Shown: positions 45,852-55,175 of the stretch, one piece after another
How the letters are laid out: every line of letters begins with the position of its first letter
Position numbering within the stretch: the first letter of the stretch is position 1
DNA from: Gammaproteobacteria bacterium
GTDB taxonomy: Bacteria > Pseudomonadota > Gammaproteobacteria > JAKDMP01
Assembly: GCA_027018875.1 (NCBI GenBank)
Contig: JALUYA010000047.1
Span: forward strand, 62,001-126,000
Reading direction: 5' to 3'
DNA: 64,000 nucleotides
Notes under the pieces: generated by a model
What the model was told of the DNA's origin: nothing
The model's database searches: none
Seen by the model: only the letters and a program-made list of their open reading frames with translations
Position numbers and translations under genes: made by a program

Positions 45852-46879
45852 TGCCCGATTTCCCGCACCAGCATGCCGTCCTTCAACTCGTGGTTTCCGA
45901 TGTTCACCACCCGCTCCCCGCCGCGGAGCCGGCCCGACACCAGGGCCTGGCCTCGCCGCATCACCAGGAGTTTTACCGGCACCCGCATGGCCCGGTCGCG
46001 GCGCACCACGAAAACATGGTAGCCGCCTCGACCGGGGAGCAGCGAGCTTTCGGGAACCAACCACCCTAAGAAATTGCCCGTCGTGATCCGGGCACGTAGC
46101 CATTCCCCGGGTAGAAGACCCGGATTGTGCTGCAGATAGACGATTGCATCGACAAAACCGCTTGCCGGGTTGACCTGTCTGCCCACGCTGCGGATCCTCG
46201 CCCTCGGCCCCCTACTGGAACCACGGCGTCCGAATACCGGGCTGAGAGCAACCGGCATCCCGGGGCGTACCCGGGTACTCTCCCTCGCCGTGAGCCCGAG
46301 CCGAATCCAGGTGCCGGCCGTAGGATTAATCCCGAGCAACGGCTGTCCGGCGGCCACCCATTGCCCTTGCTCGACTCTTATCGCCGTCACGGTAGCCGCT
46401 TGTCGCGCCCGAATCAGGCGCACGGGCCGACTCGCTCCTTCGGACACGAGCGCCGCCAGATCCGCCCGCAGCTTGATCCACGTTGCCCTGGCCGCGGCCA
46501 GCCTCGCCCGGGTAGAGAGCCCCTCCCGGGCGAGCCGCCGCGCCTGCTCCAGCCGTGCGGCCGCCGCCCGGAGCGCCGCCCGGGTCCCGCGGTAGGCGGC
46601 AAATGCCCGGGGCTGGGCCACCTCGATCAGCGCCTGGCCAGGCGCCACCACCTCCCCGGGATTTACCAGCAATCGCACCACGCGCACCGGCCCCGCCGCG
46701 CTTATCCAGACGCGGGCCCGGGGCAGGTTATCCACCTGGCCATAGACCGTAAGCCTCCGCGCGAGGTGCTCCATTCTCACCGCTTGGGTGCGGACCTGCG
46801 CCACTGGAGCGGAAGTTGCACCGAACCCGGCACCGGCGTAGAGCCCGATCCCGAAAAGCACAAAGACCCGAAGTTTCAT
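45848..46879 (-). CDS. RND efflux periplasmic adaptor (membrane fusion protein, system 2)
   Basis: The 343-aa adaptor has a signal peptide (MKLRVFVLFGIGLYAGAGFG), lipoyl halves (AAGPVRVVRLLVNPGEVVAP and ATVTAIRVEQGQWVAAGQPL), a short helical hairpin rich in Ala and Arg, and the beta-barrel/membrane-proximal end (SGRLRGGERVVNIGNHELKD). It bridges pump and outer-membrane channel in the periplasm. The start overlaps the OMF stop by four bases and its stop overlaps the pump start, so all three proteins are made from one message. Confidence 0.86.
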   Translation of the reverse strand: MKLRVFVLFGIGLYAGAGFGATSAPVAQVRTQAVRMEHLARRLTVYGQVDNLPRARVWISAAGPVRVVRLLVNPGEVVAPGQALIEVAQPRAFAAYRGTRAALRAAAARLEQARRLAREGLSTRARLAAARATWIKLRADLAALVSEGASRPVRLIRARQAATVTAIRVEQGQWVAAGQPLLGINPTAGTWIRLGLTARESTRVRPGMPVALSPVFGRRGSSRGPRARIRSVGRQVNPASGFVDAIVYLQHNPGLLPGEWLRARITTGNFLGWLVPESSLLPGRGGYHVFVVRRDRAMRVPVKLLVMRRGQALVSGRLRGGERVVNIGNHELKDGMLVREIGQ

Positions 46880-48210
46880 CGCCGCCGCCCGCTAAAGGAG
46901 GAAAATCCGAGCAACGTGCGCAGCGTCAGTGTCAAGGCGATTTTCTCGGTATCGAGCCGAACAATCAGCGCCTGCTGGTTCATCCATGCCGCGTAGGCGG
47001 CGTAGGCCGCGAGCCGATTCATCGCCCCGGCGCGAACCGCCGCGAGGGCCCCCCGGGCGCCGTGTTCTATCGCGGGAGCGTGACTCCGTGCCGCGACGAG
47101 TAACCTCCCCACCGCGTCCAGGCGTTCGTGCACGCTCAGAATCCGGTTCATGCCGGTATCGAGGTGTAACAGGTAGGCGGCGCGTAATGCCCGGCGCGTG
47201 GCCCGAGCGATGGCAATTTGCCCCCGGTTGCCATTGAACACGGGCAGCCGCAACGAGATGCCGAGCCCAATGGCGTTATTGCCGGCGGTATCGCGGCTCC
47301 GGTTCAGCCCGAGCGACAGCAGGGGAAACTGGGCCAGGATTGCGGCCCGCAGCCTCGCATCGGCGCCGGCATAGCCTGCCCGCAGCGCCCGCAAGTCCAG
47401 CCGCCTTGCAGCCAAGCTCGCCAATGCCCGGTCCACCCCGGCCGCGGCGACGGGCCGCACCGCGGCCGGGGCATGGAGTCGAAGGGGCGTTGTCGCCCGC
47501 AGGGCGAGCAGGTTCGCCAACCGGGCGTGAAACCGCAGCTCGGCTCGATCAAGAGCCCCCAACCGCGATTGCAGCGCCACCCACCGGGTTTCGAGCCGGG
47601 CGTAAACAAGTGTGGTCAACGCCCCCGCGGCCCGGGCGCGCCGGGCCGCCCGGAGCGTGGCGCCCAAGAGTGCCCGCGCCTGTCGTCCATAGCCGATTTC
47701 CTGTTTCACGGACCACAGACGCAAATAAGCGAGCCGCGCCTTGAGGGCAACTTGTTCGGCCTGCCAGCGCCACCCCAACAATGCGGCGGCATAGCGGGCC
47801 CGCGCCGCCTGGTGGCGACGGCCCCGGGTGATCAAGGCGATCAGGCCGGCATCCAGGCCGGCGCTCCAGCCGTTGAAGGAATCCGGACCACTCAGCAAAT
47901 AATCCCCACTCAAGCCGAGCCGGGGATCCGGCAACAGGCCCGCCGCATAGGCCCGGGCCTTCTCGACTTCGACCCGCCCGCGCAGCGCCTGCAACACCGG
48001 GGCACGCATCACCGCCAAGCGCCCGACATTACCAAGGCTCAGCGTCACTCCCGCCGGTGCCGCCGTTATCGCCGCTGCCAAAGAGTTCTGCAGGTTGTCG
48101 CGTGGCGGTAGCGGCAAGGCATGGTAGCTCGTGCACCCCGCGAGCAGCATCACCACCACGCCACCCAACAGGCTCCTGTTTCCGATCGGTTGTATCCGAT
48201 GAAGCGACAT
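46876..48210 (-). CDS. Outer-membrane efflux lipoprotein, TolC/OMF family (system 2)
   Basis: This 444-aa outer-membrane channel has a lipoprotein signal (SLLGGVVVMLLAG then Cys26) and repeated helical/coiled-coil halves (KARAYAAGLLPDPRLGLSGD, LRAAILAQFPLLSLGLNRSR, IGLGISLRLPVFNGNRGQIA). ATG 48210 is eight bases after GGAGG; the nearer ATG 48216 has too short a spacing. It is the first gene of the OMF-adaptor-pump operon. Its 3' part shares 31 identical bases with the pseudogene remnant next to system 1. Confidence 0.86.
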   Translation of the reverse strand: MSLHRIQPIGNRSLLGGVVVMLLAGCTSYHALPLPPRDNLQNSLAAAITAAPAGVTLSLGNVGRLAVMRAPVLQALRGRVEVEKARAYAAGLLPDPRLGLSGDYLLSGPDSFNGWSAGLDAGLIALITRGRRHQAARARYAAALLGWRWQAEQVALKARLAYLRLWSVKQEIGYGRQARALLGATLRAARRARAAGALTTLVYARLETRWVALQSRLGALDRAELRFHARLANLLALRATTPLRLHAPAAVRPVAAAGVDRALASLAARRLDLRALRAGYAGADARLRAAILAQFPLLSLGLNRSRDTAGNNAIGLGISLRLPVFNGNRGQIAIARATRRALRAAYLLHLDTGMNRILSVHERLDAVGRLLVAARSHAPAIEHGARGALAAVRAGAMNRLAAYAAYAAWMNQQALIVRLDTEKIALTLTLRTLLGFSSFSGRRR

Positions 48211-48669
48211 GAGCATATCCTCCAGTCCCCGGGATAAAATCCAGTGTGAAAACTTAACCCGATTTCTTGCCCTCACCCTGCCCGGATCGCCCGGAACCCA
48301 CCCCGGGCACAAAAATCCATCTCGAATGACCCGTCCAGAGAGCGGACAAGGGGGTGGCACATCGGTCACGCACTGGAAACGTGGCGGGCGGGTACAAAAC
48401 ATAAAAAATACGCAAAAATCTCTGCCTTATTCACCTTCTCTGAAGGCGGAATTCTCGATCCGGAGTAAAAGTAAAAACTCTCGATTCCACTCTATCGTGA
48501 ACCGGCCCTAATGGGAACCTTTTCCCGATTACAACTCGTTAATGTGCCGGAGGGTCCAGGGTGCTTGCCCTACGCCGCCATGCAGAATCCAATGCAGGCT
48601 CTTTACTTTCAAAACCCCTTTTTTTATCATGCGGCATAGACCGTGCTTGCTCCTGATCAAGGGGGAAAT
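48211..48669. other. Intergenic region between divergent efflux operon and orphan membrane gene
   Basis: About 460 bases without a convincing gene. The part from about 48390 to 48500 is clearly richer in A and T than the rest of the window (runs such as ACATAAAAAATACGCAAAAA), so promoters for both directions probably lie here. I could not fix -35 and -10 boxes. Short open frames here lack ribosome-binding sites. Confidence 0.5.
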
Positions 48670-49218
48670 ATGCTACCTAACGCTGCCCTGGCGACCCTGG
48701 TTATTCCAGACTTTATTTTTGCAATCATGATGGTCGGGCTTATCGGCTACCTATTGAAAGTGCATCCCCCGAAGGCCCGGCGGCGGTCGTTACGCGGAGG
48801 GACTACGTTGCAGCTTCTTTATGTTGCCGTAAGCATAGCGGGCGCAGTGATCGTAAGGCTTTGGTTACCACGGGGCATGATTGCCGATTACAATGCCCTG
48901 TACTGGACCGCGGTGGCATCCAGCCTGGTTGTCATGTTCCACATTTTTATCATTGAATCGGCGCGCTCCAGTCGCAGCCTGAGGTGGATTTCCATATTAT
49001 TGCTTGTTGTCTCCGGCCTTGCCTCAGCACCTTTCATTGCCCTACAGTCCCAGGTCTCCTCGACCATCTACGGATTGCCGACGCCGCTTTCTTTAGTGGC
49101 CTTTGCGATTTATATTCTTCCTGTTTTAATAACTGATCCTACGTTGCGTGGTACTACGAATATTCTGCAGCACGGCGTTTTTTGGAGTAACGAGGTGCAT
49201 GAGAAAGCCGGAGAATGA
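48670..49218 (+). CDS. Hypothetical polytopic membrane protein
   Basis: I do not recognise this 182-aa protein. It has about five hydrophobic segments: IPDFIFAIMMVGLIGYLL, LLYVAVSIAGAVIVRLW, WTAVASSLVVMFHIFII, WISILLLVVSGLASAPFIAL and PLSLVAFAIYILPVLI, with basic loops (KARRRSLRGG). ATG 48670 has GGGGG five bases upstream; an earlier frame start at 48643 is less likely. Its codon use is less GC-rich than its neighbours, and it ends eight bases before tRNA-Pro on the other strand, which hints at recent arrival. Confidence 0.65.
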   Translation: MLPNAALATLVIPDFIFAIMMVGLIGYLLKVHPPKARRRSLRGGTTLQLLYVAVSIAGAVIVRLWLPRGMIADYNALYWTAVASSLVVMFHIFIIESARSSRSLRWISILLLVVSGLASAPFIALQSQVSSTIYGLPTPLSLVAFAIYILPVLITDPTLRGTTNILQHGVFWSNEVHEKAGE

Positions 49219-49226
49219 GTATATAT

Positions 49227-49303
49227 TGGTCGGGGTGGCGGGACTCGAACCCGCGGCCTCCTGCTCCCAAAGCAGGCGCGCTACCAGGCTGCGCCACACC
49301 CCG
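49227..49303 (-). tRNA. tRNA-Pro (anticodon TGG)
   Basis: The - strand folds as a full 77-nt cloverleaf. The acceptor stem CGGGGTG pairs with CACCCCG, followed by A and an encoded CCA. The D-arm is GCGCAGCCTGGTAGCGC, the anticodon arm CCTGC-TTTGGGA-GCAGG has anticodon TGG (49267-49269), and the T-arm has GGTTCGAGTCC. Anticodon TGG reads proline codons. Confidence 0.97.
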
Positions 49304-49404
49304 TGCCGCTGAATTGTAGCGGGATATGCCGGGCGAAGTCCACTGGATCAAAACCACGCCGCCGCCGGCGGGCTCCTGGGCTAAAATACCAAGCTTTGTT
49401 AACC

Positions 49405-50298
49405 ATGGCCCAATCAATGCCCGCCCGACTGCTGGACGGTAAAATCCTGGCCCTTTCGATTCGCAGGAAACTGCGCGCCGAAGTCGAGGAACTGACGCTC
49501 CGGGGCCGGCGTCAGCCGGGCCTGGCCGTGGTACTGGTCGGGGACAACCCGGCCTCCGAGATTTATGTCCGTCACAAGCGCGAAGCCTGCCGCGAGGTGG
49601 GTATCGCAACCACGGCGTATGAACTCCCCGGAGATACACCCCAGCTCGAGCTGGATCTTTTGATCGAGAACCTGAATCGGCAGCCCTTTATCGATGGGAT
49701 CCTGGTCCAGCTGCCGCTCCCGCCCCAGCTCGACACCGGCAGGGTGATCGAGCGGATCGATCCCGCCAAGGATGTGGACGGGTTCCACCCCTATAATGTC
49801 GGGCGCCTGGCGCAACGCATCCCCCGGCTCAGATCCTGCACACCAAAGGGTATCGTGCGGATGCTGGAGGAGATCGGCGAAAAATTCAAGGGCCGCGAAC
49901 ACGTGGTGATCGGGGCTTCAAATATCGTGGGCCGCCCCTTGGCACTCGAACTGCTGTTGGCCGGGGCCACGGTCACGGTATGTCACAAATTCACCCGCAA
50001 CCTGCGCCTCCATGTCGAGCGCGCGGAAGTGCTGACCGTTGCGGTCGGAAAACCGAACCTGATCCCGGGCGAATGGGTCCGTCCTGGCGCCACGGTAATC
50101 GACGTCGGCATGAATCGGCTCGGTAACGGGCGCCTGGTAGGCGACGTGGGTTTCGACGCGGCCCGCCAACGCGCCGCCTGGATCACCCCGGTTCCCGGCG
50201 GCGTAGGCCCGATGACGGTCGCCATGCTGCTCGAGAACACGCTCGAGGCCTACCGCCGGCGTGAAGAAGGGCTAAAAGAAAACCCCGCAGCAGCCTAG
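49405..50298 (+). CDS. folD: Methylene-THF dehydrogenase / methenyl-THF cyclohydrolase FolD
   Basis: The 297-aa bifunctional cytosolic enzyme interconverts 5,10-methylene- and 10-formyl-tetrahydrofolate. Signatures are [18 protein letters not shown] (catalytic Lys), [30 protein letters not shown], the NADP-binding [15 protein letters not shown], and VGDVGFDAA...[16 protein letters not shown]. Starts at ATG 49405 and 49417 are both possible, and neither has a good Shine-Dalgarno. Its last four bases overlap convergent cysS. Confidence 0.95.
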   Translation: MAQSMPARLLDGKILALSIRRKLRAEVEELTLRGRRQPGLAVVLVGDNPASEIYVRHKREACREVGIATTAYELPGDTPQLELDLLIENLNRQPFIDGILVQLPLPPQLDTGRVIERIDPAKDVDGFHPYNVGRLAQRIPRLRSCTPKGIVRMLEEIGEKFKGREHVVIGASNIVGRPLALELLLAGATVTVCHKFTRNLRLHVERAEVLTVAVGKPNLIPGEWVRPGATVIDVGMNRLGNGRLVGDVGFDAARQRAAWITPVPGGVGPMTVAMLLENTLEAYRRREEGLKENPAAA

Positions 50299-51698
50299 GT
50301 CTGGCTGCTGCGCCACAGGGTTCCTTCCGGGGTATCTTCCAGCACGATGCCGGCAGCGGCCAGTTCATCCCGAATCCGGTCCGACCGGGCGTAGTCGCCC
50401 GCCTTGCGCGCCGCGGCTCGGGCGGCGATTTGCCGGTCGATCTCCCCGGTATCGAATCCCGCACTGGATTTCCCCCGCAGGAAAGCCTCGGGATCCTGCT
50501 GCAGCAATCCCAACGGCCCGGCCAGCTCTCGCAACCGGGCCCCCAGCCCGGCCGCCGGCTCACCACTTTTGCGCCGCCGGTTGATTTCATGGGCGCAATC
50601 GAACAGGACGGCCAGGGCCTCGGGCGTATTGAAATCCTCGCTCATTGCGGCATGGAACCGCCGGGCATAGCCTTCCCCGGCCGCGTCTCCCGGGTCGCCT
50701 TCGTGGGGAAGTCCACGCAAGCCCAGGTATAGCCGCGAAAGCGCGCTGTGTGCCTCGGCCAGCCGGCCCTCGGTATAGTTCAGGGGACTGCGATAATGGC
50801 TGGTGAGAACAAAGTAGCGTAGGGTCTCTCCCGCCCAGCGGGCAAGCAGTTGCCTCACGGTTGTGAAGTTGCCCAATGATTTAGCCATTTTTTCCTCGCC
50901 CACCTCGACAAAGCCATTATGCAGCCACAGGTTCACGAAGGGCTCCCCGGTCGCGGCCTCGGACTGGGCGATTTCGTTTTCATGATGGGGAAATTTCAGA
51001 TCGAGTCCGCCGCCATGAATATCGAAATGGGGCCCCAGGGCCGCCGTGGACATGGCCGAGCATTCGATATGCCACCCCGGGCGTCCCGGCCCCCAAGGGG
51101 ACTCCCACCGGGGCTCCCCGGGCTTGGCCGCCTTCCACAGGGTGAAGTCCAGCGGCGAGCGCTTGTCCTTGCCGGGGGCGATGCGCCCGCCGGCCCTCAG
51201 CGAGTCCGGATCGTGCCCCGACAGGGCACCGTAACGCGGGAACCGCTCGACGGCGTAATAGACATCACCCGCCTCACCCCGGTACGCGTAACCTTGCTCG
51301 ATCAGGCGGGTGATCATGGCAATGATCGACTCCATGCTCGCGGTGGCGCGGGGTTCATGATCGGGCCGCAGCACCCCGAGCGCGGCCTCGTCCGCGTGCA
51401 GCCGCTCGATGTAGCGGGTGGTCAGCGCCTGCCAGCCTTGACCGGTTTCCGCGGCGCGGCGGATGATCTTGTCATCGATATCGGTGATATTGCGCACATA
51501 CTCGACCCGGTAACCCCGGGCGCGAAGGTAGCGCACGACCACATCGAAAGACACCAACATTCGCGCATGCCCGAGGTGACAATCATCATAGACGGTCACG
51601 CCGCAGACATAGATGCCTATCCTGCCCGGCAAGATGGGCCGAAGGGGCTCAAGCCGCCGTGATAGGGAATTGTAGCAACGGATCTCGGGCAATCTCAT
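50295..51698 (-). CDS. cysS: Cysteinyl-tRNA synthetase
   Basis: The 467-aa class I synthetase has the zinc site Cys32 in YVCGVTVYD with [10 protein letters not shown] and [14 protein letters not shown]-type CHLGHAR and KMSKS-type [12 protein letters not shown]. It ends with the tRNA-binding helical domain ([20 protein letters not shown]). The start overlaps the gltX stop by four bases, so gltX-cysS form a translation operon. It is convergent with folD. Confidence 0.96.
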   Translation of the reverse strand: MRLPEIRCYNSLSRRLEPLRPILPGRIGIYVCGVTVYDDCHLGHARMLVSFDVVVRYLRARGYRVEYVRNITDIDDKIIRRAAETGQGWQALTTRYIERLHADEAALGVLRPDHEPRATASMESIIAMITRLIEQGYAYRGEAGDVYYAVERFPRYGALSGHDPDSLRAGGRIAPGKDKRSPLDFTLWKAAKPGEPRWESPWGPGRPGWHIECSAMSTAALGPHFDIHGGGLDLKFPHHENEIAQSEAATGEPFVNLWLHNGFVEVGEEKMAKSLGNFTTVRQLLARWAGETLRYFVLTSHYRSPLNYTEGRLAEAHSALSRLYLGLRGLPHEGDPGDAAGEGYARRFHAAMSEDFNTPEALAVLFDCAHEINRRRKSGEPAAGLGARLRELAGPLGLLQQDPEAFLRGKSSAGFDTGEIDRQIAARAAARKAGDYARSDRIRDELAAAGIVLEDTPEGTLWRSSQT

Positions 51699-53098
51699 GC
51701 GTCATCTCGCTGGGCCAGGCCGGCCGCGTAATCAAGCCGGGCGGCACGTTCCCGGGGCGTGAGATAGGCCCATAGGCGGGCCAATTCCGGGCCGTCGAGA
51801 CAACCGCTGAGAGCGGCCCGAAGCGGCTTGAACAATCGCCGCCCCCCCAGCCCGGTCGCGATGCGCACCCGTTCGAGCACCCGCACAAAATCCTCGCAGT
51901 CGGCGCAGTTCCCGGCGGCGCGAAACAGTCCGGCCGGAGCCAGGCCTATTTCCGCCCGGGCCGGCTCGAGCATGGCCTGCGGGGCGGCCAGTAACTCGGC
52001 CCAGACCCGGAGGTCCTCGGGTCGTCTGCTGTTGTCTCGGGCCAAGTCCCAGAGGGCGGGCCAGCGGTCCCGCGCGACCGAGGAGACGCCACTCCAGCGC
52101 CAGGCCCGATCGGCGGTAAGCTCCCGCACCGCAAGCCGCTGCCAATGTTCGAGTTGTGCCTCATCGTCATGCGCCGGGGAAAGAGCCAGGCGTGCCACAT
52201 CGAAATTCCCGGCAAGCTCATCAAATCCCGCAAGGGTTGCAGGCTCCGCGCTGTAGCCGAGGCGGGCCAGGTAATTCATCACCGCCTCGGGCAGGATACC
52301 CCGCTCCCGCAGGGACGCAAGACTCGCCGCCGCGCCGCGCTTGGAAAGTGGGCGCCCCTGCGCGCCGACAATCAGGGGCAGATGCCCATACGCCGGGGGT
52401 TTCCGCCCCAGGGCTTCCAGCACCAGCCGCTGACGCGGCGTATTACTCACATGATCCGCCCCCCGCAATACGTGACTGATCCGCATATCCGCATCGTCCA
52501 GCGCGTTGGCAAACAGGAACGCGGGACTCGAATCGGCCCGACGAAGGATGAAATCCCCCATCGAATCGCTCATAACCGCCTGGTGACCGCGGATCAGGTC
52601 TTCATACTCGATCCGGCGCCCGGGGGGCACTCGGAATCTCAGCGCATGCGCCTCGCCCAAGTCGATTCGCCGCCGGGCCGCGTCATTACCGAGCCGGGCA
52701 CAGCGGCCCGAATACCGCGGCGGATGCCCGGCGGCCAACTGCCGCTCGCGCTCCGCGGCCAGTTGCTCCGGCGAACAAAAACAGGGATAGGCACGATCCT
52801 CACCAAGCAGTCGTTCGAGCGCCTCCCGGTACCGATCCCCCCGCCGGGATTGGTAATAAGGTCCAAAATCCCCGCCGATGTCCGGCCCCTCCGTCCAGGC
52901 AAGGCCCAGCCAGCGCAGATCCTCGACCAGCTCATCCACGTGCACCGCTTGGCTACGCCCGGCATCGGTATCTTCTATGCGCAAAATAAAAGCGCCACCG
53001 GCCTTGGCGGCAAACAAGGCATTGAACAGTGCCGTGCGTGCATTGCCCAGGTGCAACCGTCCCGTGGGACTGGGGGCAAATCGCGTTCTCAGCCGCAT
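51695..53098 (-). CDS. gltX: Glutamyl-tRNA synthetase
   Basis: The 467-aa class I synthetase has [20 protein letters not shown] (HIGH), the zinc site [14 protein letters not shown]...RYSGRC and [15 protein letters not shown]. The KMSKS loop reads [17 protein letters not shown], where most GluRS have KLSKRHGA; this variant and the length suggest a GltX2-like or otherwise divergent copy. Whether it charges tRNA-Gln too cannot be told here. It is divergent from lpxH and coupled to cysS. Confidence 0.92.
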   Translation of the reverse strand: MRLRTRFAPSPTGRLHLGNARTALFNALFAAKAGGAFILRIEDTDAGRSQAVHVDELVEDLRWLGLAWTEGPDIGGDFGPYYQSRRGDRYREALERLLGEDRAYPCFCSPEQLAAERERQLAAGHPPRYSGRCARLGNDAARRRIDLGEAHALRFRVPPGRRIEYEDLIRGHQAVMSDSMGDFILRRADSSPAFLFANALDDADMRISHVLRGADHVSNTPRQRLVLEALGRKPPAYGHLPLIVGAQGRPLSKRGAAASLASLRERGILPEAVMNYLARLGYSAEPATLAGFDELAGNFDVARLALSPAHDDEAQLEHWQRLAVRELTADRAWRWSGVSSVARDRWPALWDLARDNSRRPEDLRVWAELLAAPQAMLEPARAEIGLAPAGLFRAAGNCADCEDFVRVLERVRIATGLGGRRLFKPLRAALSGCLDGPELARLWAYLTPRERAARLDYAAGLAQRDDA

Positions 53099-53135
53099 TA
53101 TGTCTCTATAAATCGCAATGAAAGTATGGATTGTT

Positions 53136-53150
53136 TATTGTCGCACAATA
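53136..53150. promoter_or_regulatory. Palindrome in the gltX-lpxH divergent promoter region
   Basis: TATTGT-CGC-ACAATA is a perfect 6-bp inverted repeat in the 103-bp gap between gltX and lpxH. TATGAT (53163-53168) is a possible -10 for lpxH, which would put the palindrome over the -35 region. It is a candidate operator; the regulator is not known. Confidence 0.4.
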
Positions 53151-53201
53151 GATCGAAACCGCTATGATGTGACGCTTGATATTGTTGGGAATAGGCCGTC
53201 C

Positions 53202-53972
53202 ATGCCTCAAGCCGCATCCGCTCCGGGTGATCAGCCGACGAGTACGCTGTTCATATCCGATCTTCATCTCGACCCCTCGCGCCCCGCCGTAACCCGGGTA
53301 TTTCTCGATTTTCTTGCCGGCCCGGCGCGTAAAGCCGCCGCACTGTATATCCTCGGCGACCTGTTCGAGGCCTGGATCGGGGATGACGCCATCGAGCGGC
53401 ACCACGGCGAAATCGCCACGGGACTAAAAGCTCTGTCCACCAGGATTCCGATCTATTTCATGGCCGGTAATCGTGATTTTCTCCTTGGTGCGGAGTACGC
53501 GCGACTGGCCGGCATGGAACGGATAGCAGAGCCCGTACTGCACGATTTTTACGGGGTCTCGACGCTCCTGTTGCATGGCGACATCCTGTGCACCGATGAT
53601 ACGGAGTATCGCGCCTTTCGGGCGATGGTCCACAACCCGGCCTGGCAGCACGATTTTCTCGCCAAGCCCATCGAAGTCCGCCGGGCAATGGCCGGGACGG
53701 CCCGCGAGAGAAGCGGCGAGCGGCTGCGAACCCTGGCCCCCGAAATCATGGATGTCAACCCCGAGGCCGTGGCACAAACCTTTCGCAAGCAGGGCGTTCG
53801 CCGTGTCATCCACGGCCATACCCATCGCCCCGCCATCCACCAACTGGAGGTCGATGGCATAGCCCGGGAAAGGATCGTGTTGGGAAACTGGCATGAACAG
53901 GGCGGCAGCGTGCTGTGGCTGGATGCCAATGGGCCCCGGCTCGAGGCTCCGCCGCTGCAAGCGGGCGCTTGA
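53202..53972 (+). CDS. lpxH: UDP-2,3-diacylglucosamine diphosphatase LpxH
   Basis: LpxH makes lipid X from UDP-diacylglucosamine in lipid A synthesis, at the inner membrane face. The 256-aa calcineurin-like phosphoesterase has the metal motifs FISDLHLDPS, LGDLFEAWIGDD, GNRDFLLG, LLHGDILCTDD and IHGHTHRPAIH, plus the lipid-binding insertion HNPAWQHDFLAKPIEVRR. ATG 53202 is preferred to upstream 53118, which lacks family sequence. It is convergent with the glycerate-kinase gene. Confidence 0.94.
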   Translation: MPQAASAPGDQPTSTLFISDLHLDPSRPAVTRVFLDFLAGPARKAAALYILGDLFEAWIGDDAIERHHGEIATGLKALSTRIPIYFMAGNRDFLLGAEYARLAGMERIAEPVLHDFYGVSTLLLHGDILCTDDTEYRAFRAMVHNPAWQHDFLAKPIEVRRAMAGTARERSGERLRTLAPEIMDVNPEAVAQTFRKQGVRRVIHGHTHRPAIHQLEVDGIARERIVLGNWHEQGGSVLWLDANGPRLEAPPLQAGA

Positions 53973-53984
53973 ATAACGCGCCGA

Positions 53985-55175
53985 CTATTGCCGCCAGGCC
54001 AGCACCAGGTCACTGACATTGGTGCCGGTGGGTCCGCTGCGAAACTCGCTTCCGGCCCGCTGGAGGAAGCCCCCGGAATCGGCTCGCCGCAAGGCCCGCC
54101 GAGCCTCTTCGATCGTTCCGCCCCGGGCAATACTGTTGCCGTCGACGACCGCGCCCGCGGTCGGGTCGGTGCCATCGTGGCCATCGCTCCCCGCGGCCAG
54201 CAGGCACCAGCCATCCCGGCCGTAGAGTTCAACGGCCGCGGCCAGGGCAAGTTGGCGGCAGCGCCCGCCGCGGCCCGGGTGCCGCGGGAGGCGGACCGTG
54301 GTCTCGCCAACCCAGCCATAAAGTCCACCCGGCAAGGACCGGAGTGAACGGGCCAGCCCCCGCCCCACATCCCGGGCATCACCCGTGAGCATGGGACCTG
54401 GCCGGGCGCCTAATTTCTTCACGACCGTCAACAACTGATCAGGACCGGCAAGCAGTTTAAGTTCAATGGGCCGCCGCCATCGCGGAGGATATTCGGGGCG
54501 CCTCGCCTCGATCCATCCCGGCAGCCGGGGCCAATCAACCACGGGTGCCTGGCTCAAAGGCCCGCCGCCCACCCAGTCGATTTCTCCCCCGGGGATATCG
54601 CTCAGCACGAACCCGGTCGTGACCCGGGACCCCAGCCAAGCGCCCAACCCGCCCGCTTTTAATTCGGAGAAAACACCGCGAACCCGGTTGACGTCCCGAA
54701 TCGGCAATCCACTGGCGAGCAACCAGCGATTAAGGCGTACCAAAAAATCCAGATCAATGCCCGCGGCGGGATATTCAACCGCCGCCGAGGTCCCCCCGGA
54801 GATCAGTACCGCAACGCGGGCGTGAGCGGGTAAACGGGTACAAAAGGCATGCAAGGCGCTACCGGCACGAAGGCTCGACTCATCCGGTACGGGATGCGCC
54901 CCTTTAAAACATTCGATCGGGGCATCTCCCGCAAGCTCCCCGGTTCCATAGCCTCGGGGCCAGGCGGCGAAGCCGGCCTCCAGTCGCCCACCCAAAATTC
55001 GGTAGGCGGCCGCGGCCATCGCCTCGCCCGCCTTGCCCAGGGAAATAACATGGGAGAAATCATCCCCCCCGAACGCTCCGGCGACCCACCGATCGGCGCG
55101 CATGCCATGCAGTGCCCGGCGAAATAGTTGAATCAGATATTGATTCGGATCCGGCTCATATGTCGTTGAGGACAT
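53985..55175 (-). CDS. Glycerate 2-kinase family protein (DUF4147/MOFRL)
   Basis: The 396-aa protein resembles GckA/TtuD glycerate kinases that make 2-phosphoglycerate. [58 protein letters not shown] and the C-terminal MOFRL part [20 protein letters not shown] are characteristic. It overlaps the 3' end of purF by 20 bases and probably belongs to that operon. No glycolate or tartronate genes lie nearby, so the pathway is not proven. Confidence 0.85.
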   Translation of the reverse strand: MSSTTYEPDPNQYLIQLFRRALHGMRADRWVAGAFGGDDFSHVISLGKAGEAMAAAAYRILGGRLEAGFAAWPRGYGTGELAGDAPIECFKGAHPVPDESSLRAGSALHAFCTRLPAHARVAVLISGGTSAAVEYPAAGIDLDFLVRLNRWLLASGLPIRDVNRVRGVFSELKAGGLGAWLGSRVTTGFVLSDIPGGEIDWVGGGPLSQAPVVDWPRLPGWIEARRPEYPPRWRRPIELKLLAGPDQLLTVVKKLGARPGPMLTGDARDVGRGLARSLRSLPGGLYGWVGETTVRLPRHPGRGGRCRQLALAAAVELYGRDGWCLLAAGSDGHDGTDPTAGAVVDGNSIARGGTIEEARRALRRADSGGFLQRAGSEFRSGPTGTNVSDLVLAWRQ

